Part shown: positions 6,945-12,196 of the stretch, piece after piece | Position numbering within the stretch: position 1 is the stretch's first letter | How the letters are laid out: every line of letters starts with the position of its first letter | NCBI GenBank assembly: GCA_019746155.1 | Contig: JAIESJ010000142.1 | Location: forward strand, 1-12,196 | Reading direction: 5' to 3' | DNA length: 12,196 nucleotides | DNA from: Burkholderiales bacterium | GTDB lineage: Bacteria > Pseudomonadota > Gammaproteobacteria > Burkholderiales > SG8-41 | Translations under genes and position numbers: made by a program | Notes under the pieces: model-generated | What the model saw: only the letters and a program-made list of their open reading frames with translations | Databases searched by the model: none | Told to the model about the DNA's origin: nothing

Positions 6945-7023
6945 AAGTGCTAAGTGTTGAATGTTAAGTTGAGACCGATGCGAAAAACTGCGTCAACTCA
7001 AAACTCAAAATTCGAAACTTAAC
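6943..7023. repeat. Inverted pair of heptanucleotide repeat arrays
   Basis: The left arm (6943-6970) reads as four degenerate heptads: TTAAGTG, CTAAGTG, TTGAATG, TTAAGTT. The right arm (about 6993-7020), read on the minus strand, gives TTAAGTT, TCGAATT, TTGAGTT, TTGAGTT. About 22 unique bases lie between them. The arms can pair imperfectly into a long AT-rich stem. It lies between the fghA terminator and the next gene. It has no open frame. Confidence 0.6.
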
Positions 7024-7040
7024 ATTGTCTTTTCTGCTTC

Positions 7041-7053
7041 CTTTGCAGCAAAG
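7041..7053. promoter_or_regulatory. Palindrome upstream of the thiamine-diphosphate enzyme gene
   Basis: CTTTGC-A-GCAAAG is a perfect 13-base palindrome ending 17 bases before the ATG at 7071. It could be an operator or a small leader hairpin. No clear -35/-10 pair was found around it, so the role is open. Confidence 0.3.
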
Positions 7054-7070
7054 CTTCTGATGGTGAAACC

Positions 7071-8762
7071 ATGAAAATGTCCGAATCCACACTCACGCGC
7101 ACCGGCGCGCAACTTTTAGTCGATGCGCTCAAAGTCCACGGCGTGGATATCGCGTTCGGCGTACCCGGCGAAAGTTATCTCGCCGTGCTCGACGCGCTGT
7201 ACGATGCGCGCGATCAGATCAAGTTCGTGATCTGCCGCCAGGAAGGCGGCGCCGCCAATATGGCCGACGCCTACGGCAAGCTGACCGGTCGCCCCGGCAT
7301 CTGTTTCGTCACGCGCGGCCCCGGCGCGGCCAACGCCGCGGTCGGCATCCACACCGCATTCCAGGATTCGACGCCGGTGATTCTGTTCATCGGCCAGGTC
7401 GGCGGCGACGTGGTCGAGCGCGAGGCGTTCCAGGAAATCGATTACCGCCGCATGTACGGCCAGATGGCGAAATGGGTGACGCAGATCGACCGCGCCGACC
7501 GCGTGCCGGAGTACATCAGCCACGCCTTTCATACCGCGACCTCGGGCCGCCCCGGCCCCGTGGTGCTGGCGTTGCCGGAAGACATGCAGACGCAGACCGC
7601 CTGCGTCGCCGACACCGGCCGCTACCAGCGCGTCGCGGCGCATCCCGGCGAAGCCGACATGCAGAAGCTGCTTGAAATGCTGGCACAGGCCAGGCGGCCC
7701 TTCATGCTGCTGGGCGGCGGTGGCTGGAACAAAGAGGCGTGCGAGGATATCCAGGCGTTCACCGCCGCCTTCAATCTGCCGGTCGGTTGCTCGTTCCGCG
7801 CCCAGGACCTGCTCGACAACCGCGATCCGCACTATGTCGGCGATGTGGCGGTCGGTCTCAATCCGGCGCTCGCCGAGCGTGTAAGAAACTCCGATCTGCT
7901 GTTGGTGGTCGGCGCGCGGCTTGGCGAGTGGACCACCGTCAATTACACGCTGATTGACATACCGCGACCGAAGCAGAAGTTCGTTCACGTCCACGCCGGC
8001 GCCGAAGAGCTCGGCCGCGTTTATCAGGGCGATTTGCTGATCAACTCGGGCATGCCCGAATTCGCCGCGGCTGCGCGCAAGCTCGCGCCGCTGAAACCGG
8101 CATGGGACGACTGGACCCGCACCGCACGCGCCGCTTACGAAGCCTGGCAAAAACCGGTGAAAGTACCGGGCAAACTCGATATGTGCGAGATCGTGCACTT
8201 CCTGTGCAAGCGGCTGCCGCCGGAGACCATAGTCACCAACGGCGCGGGTAATTACTCGATCTGGGTGCACCGCTTCTATCAGTACACCGGCTTTCGCACC
8301 CAGCTCGGGCCGACCAGCGGCGCGATGGGCTATGGCGTGCCGTCGGCGGTGGCCGCCAAGCTCGTGCATCCCGAACGCCCGGTGGTATCGTTCTCCGGCG
8401 ACGGTTGTTTCCTGATGAACGGCCAGGAGCTCGCGACCGCCATGCAGTACGACCTCAAAATCGTGTTCATGGTCGTCAACAACGGCATGTACGGCACCAT
8501 ACGCATGCACCAGGAACGCGAGTTTCCCGGGCGCGTCAGCGGCACTGAACTCAAAAACCCCGACTTCGCGGCGCTGGCGCGCGCTTACGGCCTGCACGGC
8601 GAGATCGTGGAATCCACCGCCGATTTCGAGCCCACGTTCGAGCGGGCCTGGAACGCCAGGACCTCGGCACTGATCGAACTGCGCCTCGACCCGGATGCGA
8701 TCACGCCGCGCACCACGCTCTCCGCGATTCGCGCCGAGGCATTGAAAGCGAAAGGCAAGTAG
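7071..8762 (+). CDS. Thiamine-diphosphate-dependent enzyme, acetolactate synthase-like
   Basis: This 563-residue protein has the three-domain layout of acetolactate synthases and related carboligases or decarboxylases. The N-terminal pyrimidine-binding domain runs to about 180, with catalytic glutamate E58 in CRQEGGAANMADAYG and TRGPGAANA at 81-89. A central domain spans about 195-340. The C-terminal diphosphate-binding domain has G443-D-G through N471 (GDGCFLMNG ... VVNN). REAFQEIDY at 117-125 resembles acetolactate synthase, but no small regulatory subunit follows, and the gene stands with oxidoreductases rather than branched-chain biosynthesis genes. A catabolic carboligase or 2-oxo-acid decarboxylase is as likely as true acetolactate synthesis. 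The alternative ATG at 7077 is also possible; both have a poor Shine-Dalgarno (GGTGAAA). It seems to begin an operon with the next two genes. The family is certain; the substrate is not. Confidence 0.9.
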   Translation: MKMSESTLTRTGAQLLVDALKVHGVDIAFGVPGESYLAVLDALYDARDQIKFVICRQEGGAANMADAYGKLTGRPGICFVTRGPGAANAAVGIHTAFQDSTPVILFIGQVGGDVVEREAFQEIDYRRMYGQMAKWVTQIDRADRVPEYISHAFHTATSGRPGPVVLALPEDMQTQTACVADTGRYQRVAAHPGEADMQKLLEMLAQARRPFMLLGGGGWNKEACEDIQAFTAAFNLPVGCSFRAQDLLDNRDPHYVGDVAVGLNPALAERVRNSDLLLVVGARLGEWTTVNYTLIDIPRPKQKFVHVHAGAEELGRVYQGDLLINSGMPEFAAAARKLAPLKPAWDDWTRTARAAYEAWQKPVKVPGKLDMCEIVHFLCKRLPPETIVTNGAGNYSIWVHRFYQYTGFRTQLGPTSGAMGYGVPSAVAAKLVHPERPVVSFSGDGCFLMNGQELATAMQYDLKIVFMVVNNGMYGTIRMHQEREFPGRVSGTELKNPDFAALARAYGLHGEIVESTADFEPTFERAWNARTSALIELRLDPDAITPRTTLSAIRAEALKAKGK

Positions 8763-8798
8763 CCGCAGATGAATTCTTCTCAATACCCTTCTTTTCAA

Positions 8799-8846
8799 CA
8801 CCCCCTTGAGGGGTGCCTTGAGGGGTACGCCGATAAACGCCGATGA
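8799..8846. repeat. Short hairpin and two tandem repeats in the gap before the cyclodeaminase gene
   Basis: CACCCC (8799-8804) pairs with GGGGTG (8810-8815). CTTGAGGGGT occurs directly repeated at 8805-8814 and 8817-8826. Next come ACGCCGATAA (8827-8836) and ACGCCGATGA (8837-8846), a ten-base tandem pair with one difference that ends three bases before the ATG at 8850. The gap has no other gene. The GAGGGG copies are too far from the start to act as its ribosome site. Confidence 0.5.
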
Positions 8847-8849
8847 AAT

Positions 8850-9809
8850 ATGGTCCGCTATCTCACCGAAAACGACATCAAACAGCTGCTCACCATGCCG
8901 CTCGCGCTGGAGTGCGTCGAGCAGGCCCACAAGGATCTCGCGCTGGGGCGCGCCGTTGACATTCCACGCATGAGGACGCACATCCCCGCCGGCACCCAGC
9001 ACGTGCTGCAGGCGGCGGCGCTGGAGCTGGGTTTCATCGGCTTCAAGTATTACTACACGCGCCCGGGTGGCAAGAGCTTCTACGTGCATCTGATCAACAC
9101 CGAGACTGCGAAGCTGGAAGCGATCATCGAGGCCGTATGGATGAGCATGGTGCGCACCGGCGCGGCGAGCGGCGTGGCCACGCGTCGTCTCGCGCGCGAG
9201 GACGCGAGCGTCGTCGGCCAGATCGGTGCCGGCTTCCAGGCGATCGGCCAGCTCGAAGCGGTGTGCGCAGTAAGGACTATCCGCACCGCGCGGATCTACT
9301 CGCGCAGCCGGGACAAACTGGAAGCCTTCTGCAGCACCCTGTCACAGAAGCTCGGTATTGAGGTGGTTCCTGCCGACTCCGCGCAAGCGGCGGTGCAGGG
9401 CGCGCACATCGTCAATGTCATCACCAAGGCGGCCGAGCCCGTGCTCAAGGGCGAATGGCTGGAGCCCGGCCAGCACATCAACGCTGCCGGTTCCAACGCG
9501 TTGAGCCGGCGCGAGATCGATGAAGCCGCGGTCAGGCGCTGCGAGGTGATCACGGTGGACGCGCGCGGCACCGCGCGCAACGAATGCGGCGACCTGCTGC
9601 CGGCGGTGGAAAAAGGATTGCTGCGCTGGGACACGCTGACCGAGATCGGCGAAGTCATCGCGCAGCGCGCGCCCGGCCGCACCTCGGCGCAGCAGATCAC
9701 GCTCTATGAGTCGCACGGCATGGGCATCCAGGATCTGTACGTCGGCGCCCGGATGCTCGCGCTCGCGCGCGAGCGCGGCGTGGGAACAGATCTGCCCATA
9801 GGTGATTAA
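8850..9809 (+). CDS. Ornithine cyclodeaminase/mu-crystallin family NAD(P)-dependent protein
   Basis: The 319-residue protein belongs to the family that includes ornithine cyclodeaminase, archaeal alanine dehydrogenase and pyrroline/piperideine-2-carboxylate (ketimine) reductases. Seen in it are the N-terminal YLTENDIKQLL, K66 in GFKYYYT and RTGAASGVATRRLARED (102-118). The Rossmann loop GQIGAGFQA lies at 123-131. A late block CGDLLPAVEKGLL precedes TLYESHGMGIQD near the C-terminus. The length is normal. The start at 8850 fits the family N-terminus, but no strong Shine-Dalgarno is present. It follows the thiamine-diphosphate enzyme by 87 bases and precedes the dehydrogenase by three, so the trio is probably co-transcribed. 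Substrate specificity cannot be assigned. Reduction of an imino acid or oxidative deamination of an amino acid are the likeliest chemistries. Confidence 0.88.
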   Translation: MVRYLTENDIKQLLTMPLALECVEQAHKDLALGRAVDIPRMRTHIPAGTQHVLQAAALELGFIGFKYYYTRPGGKSFYVHLINTETAKLEAIIEAVWMSMVRTGAASGVATRRLAREDASVVGQIGAGFQAIGQLEAVCAVRTIRTARIYSRSRDKLEAFCSTLSQKLGIEVVPADSAQAAVQGAHIVNVITKAAEPVLKGEWLEPGQHINAAGSNALSRREIDEAAVRRCEVITVDARGTARNECGDLLPAVEKGLLRWDTLTEIGEVIAQRAPGRTSAQQITLYESHGMGIQDLYVGARMLALARERGVGTDLPIGD

Positions 9810-9812
9810 AAC

Positions 9813-10727
9813 ATGACCCCTACTCTCGGAAAAATCGGCTTCGTCGGCATCGGCGCCATGGGCACGCCGATGGCGGTTAATCTCATCAAAGCGGGATACA
9901 AGCTGGTGATTTACGATGCCGATCCCGGCCATGCCACAGCCTTCGCGTCAACGCCTGAGGTCGAGGTCGCGGAGAATCTCGCGGAGCTGGGCCGCAGCAG
10001 CGATGTCGTGATCACCATGCTGCCCGACGGCAAGATCGTGCGCAGAGTGATGTGCGGCGATAATGATGATTTTCACAACTGTGTCGCCGCAGGCCTGAAA
10101 CCCGGTACCATTGTGATCGACATGAGCTCGTCGTCGCCGCTCGGCACGCGCGAGCTGGGCGCGTTGCTGGAGAGCCGCGGCGTGAAACTAATCGATGCGC
10201 CGGTTTCAGGCGGCGTCAAGCGCGCAGTCAGCGCGGAACTTGCGATCATGGTCGGCAGCGACCAGGCGGTTTTCGACCGATACCGGCCGCTGCTCGAGAA
10301 AATGGGCAATCAGATTTTCCATGCCGGGCCGCTCGGCGCAGGCCACGCGATCAAGGCGCTCAACAACTACGTATCGGCCGCAGGACTGGTTGCCGCGTGC
10401 GAGGCGGTGATTGCGGGCAAACGCTTCGGGCTCGATCCCGGTGTCATTGTCGATATCCTCAACGTGTCGAGCGGCATGAACAACACCACCAAGGTAAAAA
10501 TGAAGCAGTTCATGCTTTCCGGGGCGTTCAATGCGGGATTCACGACCGGACTGATGGCCAAGGACGTGCGCACCGCGCTGGAGATTGCGCAAGCAATGGA
10601 AGCGCCGACGCTGCTGGCGCAACCCTGCGCCGAAATCTGGGACAATGCGGCAAGAAATCTCGGTTCCACCGCCGATCACACGGCGATGTTCAGATACCTG
10701 GAAGGCGTCTCGAAAAACAATAAATGA
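9813..10727 (+). CDS. 3-hydroxyisobutyrate dehydrogenase family NAD(P)-dependent oxidoreductase
   Basis: This is a 304-residue beta-hydroxyacid dehydrogenase; relatives interconvert 3-hydroxyisobutyrate, tartronate or 4-hydroxybutyrate with the matching semialdehydes. The dinucleotide site is GIGAMG at 12-17. The substrate-binding block DAPVSGG lies at 128-134. Catalytic K181 sits in AIKALNNYV with N184/N185. The C-terminal AFNAGFTTGLMAKD block binds substrate in the family. It starts three bases after the cyclodeaminase-family stop, with AGGTGAT overlapping that stop as ribosome site, so the two are translationally close. Its presence after a carboligase-like enzyme suggests it handles a semialdehyde or hydroxy acid made upstream. 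Which of the family reactions it performs cannot be read out. Confidence 0.9.
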   Translation: MTPTLGKIGFVGIGAMGTPMAVNLIKAGYKLVIYDADPGHATAFASTPEVEVAENLAELGRSSDVVITMLPDGKIVRRVMCGDNDDFHNCVAAGLKPGTIVIDMSSSSPLGTRELGALLESRGVKLIDAPVSGGVKRAVSAELAIMVGSDQAVFDRYRPLLEKMGNQIFHAGPLGAGHAIKALNNYVSAAGLVAACEAVIAGKRFGLDPGVIVDILNVSSGMNNTTKVKMKQFMLSGAFNAGFTTGLMAKDVRTALEIAQAMEAPTLLAQPCAEIWDNAARNLGSTADHTAMFRYLEGVSKNNK

Positions 10728-10935
10728 ACCGCCTTCAGGTTTTCTAAGTCGAGCTTAAGGCAACAGCACGCCCTCCTAACGGTCAGCGGCAAGCAACAGA
10801 CGAAATAGTGTCGGACGCCAGCCGCAGCCTCTGAGCCCTAGTCGCGAGATTCGACGCTCATCACGTCGGCTGCCTGCGCGCCTACCCGCACCACTCTTCG
10901 AGAGACCGAGTCCGGCGCGCCCTCCTTGGTCGCAT

Positions 10936-10958
10936 CCCCGTCGAAAAACACGACGGGG
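10936..10958 (-). terminator. 8-bp hairpin between convergent genes
   Basis: CCCCGTCG (10936-10943) and CGACGGGG (10951-10958) pair perfectly around AAAAACA. The hairpin begins 13 bases past the stop of the minus-strand quinone oxidoreductase. No T-run follows on either strand, so termination is plausible but not proven. The rest of the convergent gap 10728-10971 shows no gene. Confidence 0.4.
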
Positions 10959-10971
10959 CCCCTGCTCCGCG

Positions 10972-11943
10972 CTACGGTAGCAGAACCGTCGAACCCGTCG
11001 TCTTGCGGCTTTCGAGATCGATGTGCGCCTGCGCCGCGTCCTTGAGCGCGTAGGTCTGGTTGATCGAGATTTTCACCGCCCTGCTTTTCACCACCGCAAA
11101 GAGCTCCTTCGCGGCCCTTTCGAGTTCCTCGCGTTCCGCGGTGTAGGTGAAAAGCGTCGGACGCGTGACAAACAGCGAGCCCTTTTGCGCCAGGAGACCG
11201 AGGTTGAGCGGCGGCACCGCGCCCGAGGCGTTGCCGAAGCTCACCATCATCCCCAGTGGAGAGATGCAGTCCAGAGAATCCATGAAGGTGTCCTTGCCCA
11301 CGCCATCGTAGAGCACCGGCACGCCCTTGCCTTTCGTGATCTCCTTCACGCGCTCCACGAACTTCTCTTTTGAAGTGACGATGACGTACTTGCAGCCGGC
11401 TTTCTTCGCGATCGCCGCCTTCTCTTCGCTGCCTACGGTACCGATCACGGTGGCGCCGAGGTGTTTCGACCACTGGCACAGGATTTGGCCCACGCCGCCG
11501 GCGGCGGCGTGGACGAGTATGGTGTCGCCTTTCTTCACCTTATAGGTGCGGCGACACAAATACCACGCCGTCATGCCTTTGAGCATGATGGATGCGGCAG
11601 TCCGGTCGTCGATGCCGGCGGGAACCTTCACCAGCCGCGCCACCGGCCGGTTCAGGACTTCGGCATAGGCGCCGATAGGATTGGCGTAGGCGACGCGGTC
11701 ACCGACCTTGAAACCCTTGACCTTGGGACCGACCTTCTCGACCACGCCCGCGCCTTCCATGCCGAGCGTCGTCGGCAGTTGCATGGGATAAAGGCCGTTG
11801 CGGTGATAAACGTCGATGAAGTTGAGGCCGATGGCGGTATTGCGGACCTGCACTTCGCCGGGTCCGGGTTCGTCGACCTGGATTTCCTCCCAGCGCATTT
11901 TTTCGGGTCCGCCGGTTTCGTAAATGCGAATGGCATGTGGCAT
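10972..11943 (-). CDS. qor: NADPH:quinone oxidoreductase (zinc-free medium-chain reductase)
   Basis: This 323-residue member of the QOR branch of the medium-chain dehydrogenase/reductase family reduces quinones or other activated alkenes with NADPH in the cytosol. It has NFIDVYHRNGLYP at 41-53 and TLGMEGAGVVEKVG at 59-72. The cofactor loop HAAAGGVGQ lies at 145-153. The zinc-binding cysteines of alcohol dehydrogenases are absent. The C-terminus YALKDAAQAH ... TTGSTVLLP is typical. The start follows AAAAGGAGAA on the minus strand. It runs against the 3-hydroxyisobutyrate dehydrogenase family gene and is not part of that operon. It could detoxify quinones arising from aromatic breakdown near the Rieske enzyme, which is inference. 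E. coli Qor is of similar size (about 327 residues). Confidence 0.93.
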   Translation of the reverse strand: MPHAIRIYETGGPEKMRWEEIQVDEPGPGEVQVRNTAIGLNFIDVYHRNGLYPMQLPTTLGMEGAGVVEKVGPKVKGFKVGDRVAYANPIGAYAEVLNRPVARLVKVPAGIDDRTAASIMLKGMTAWYLCRRTYKVKKGDTILVHAAAGGVGQILCQWSKHLGATVIGTVGSEEKAAIAKKAGCKYVIVTSKEKFVERVKEITKGKGVPVLYDGVGKDTFMDSLDCISPLGMMVSFGNASGAVPPLNLGLLAQKGSLFVTRPTLFTYTAEREELERAAKELFAVVKSRAVKISINQTYALKDAAQAHIDLESRKTTGSTVLLP

Positions 11944-12053
11944 TGCGTGTTCTCCTTTTCGGGTAGCTTATGCGGCGCCCGCACGGCGGGCGGCTGTAAA
12001 ATCGGGGGCTATGACTATAACTCCACGGAACAAATCGAGCAATCTGTACAGCA

Positions 12054-12196
12054 ATAAAAAGACCGCTGGCCGGCGTCCGCGTTCCAGAGTTGAACCGCAT
12101 CCCCGCCGCCCATGCTGGGGCAACATACGGAAGAAATACTGCGGGGGTTACTGAATGAACAAAAGCGACGCCGATATCGACACATTGCGCCGCCAG
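12054..12196 (+). pseudogene. Probable decayed CaiB-family CoA-transferase remnant, cut by window end
   Basis: No single frame is open, but three frames in succession read like CaiB sequence. From 12066 comes LAGVRVPELNRIPAA, similar to a family N-terminus of the PLAGVRVLEL type. From 12112, one base shifted, comes MLGQHTEEILRGLLNE, the family C-terminal LGQHTEEVL signature. From 12161, shifted again, comes KSDADIDTLRRQ, like the usual SDAEIAALR tail. Both shifts lie near short runs (CCC and AAAA). N- and C-terminal signatures lie within some 15 codons, so a large internal deletion plus frameshifts is likely. The intact CoA-transferase at 2233 ends with the related LGEHNEEV. Alternatively, ATG 12155 could begin a new gene (MNKSDADIDTLRRQ), for example a chorismate mutase type N-terminus. 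Confidence 0.4.

Noticed and set aside
2233..8762. Oxalate catabolism pair (formyl-CoA transferase plus oxalyl-CoA decarboxylase).
   Set aside because: The CoA-transferase and the thiamine-diphosphate enzyme are in separate units with terminators between them, and the latter resembles acetolactate synthase (REAFQEID) rather than clearly oxalyl-CoA decarboxylase.
7116..9089. A 657-codon open frame on the minus strand across the thiamine-diphosphate and cyclodeaminase-family genes.
   Set aside because: It is antisense to two clearly coded genes, crosses their boundary, is rich in Arg/His/Asp/Val as expected for the complement of GC-rich codons, and shows no recognisable domain.
10726..10745. 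Weak hairpin AACC/GGTT followed by TTTTC after the 3-hydroxyisobutyrate dehydrogenase family gene, considered as a terminator.
   Set aside because: The stem is only four base pairs; it is too weak to call.
12011..12154. A 47-codon basic open frame starting at ATG 12011 near a GGGGG.
   Set aside because: Composition is Arg/Lys-rich without a known motif, and other frames of the same stretch carry the CaiB-like signatures, so it is more likely chance within a decayed gene.
1..12196. CRISPR array, phage, transposon or defence system.
   Set aside because: No regularly spaced repeats, integrase, transposase, nuclease or toxin-antitoxin genes were seen; all complete genes are metabolic.

Overview
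The window is GC-rich and tightly packed, with frequent AAGGAG-type ribosome binding sites. CaiB-type CoA-transferase, Rieske oxygenase, LysR and glutathione-linked formaldehyde genes lie side by side. This suggests the chromosome of a metabolically versatile proteobacterium, most likely a beta-proteobacterium. That placement comes from gene content and style, not from any marker gene. No rRNA, tRNA, CRISPR array, transposase or replication origin was seen.

Left part (1-2232). A LysR-type regulator is cut by the window start (minus strand). Upstream of it on the same strand lies a complete VanA/DdmC-like Rieske mononuclear-iron oxygenase. Its promoter region faces that of the rightward genes.

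Centre (2233-6805). Five rightward genes follow: a CaiB/BaiF CoA-transferase, an AhpD-like carboxymuconolactone decarboxylase (CMD) family protein, class III alcohol dehydrogenase (frmA/adhC), Gfa, and S-formylglutathione hydrolase (fghA). The last three are the whole glutathione route from formaldehyde to formate. Rieske enzymes of the VanA/DdmC type release formaldehyde when they remove methyl groups from O or N. The simplest reading is a demethylation locus with its own formaldehyde disposal; the substrate cannot be read from the sequence. gfa and fghA look less GC-rich than their neighbours and are bounded by hairpins and terminators, as if added as a separate piece.

Right part (7071-10727). 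A second rightward set encodes a thiamine-diphosphate enzyme of the acetolactate synthase type, an ornithine cyclodeaminase/mu-crystallin family protein and a 3-hydroxyisobutyrate dehydrogenase family protein. Together they suggest catabolism or interconversion of 2-oxo or amino acids, but the pathway is not identifiable.

End (10728-12196). A convergent NADPH:quinone oxidoreductase (minus strand) is followed at the right edge by what looks like a decayed or frameshifted CaiB-family CoA-transferase. Gaps between genes hold several clear inverted repeats, including a pair of inverted heptanucleotide repeat arrays at 6943-7023. No intergenic gap exceeds 300 bases.
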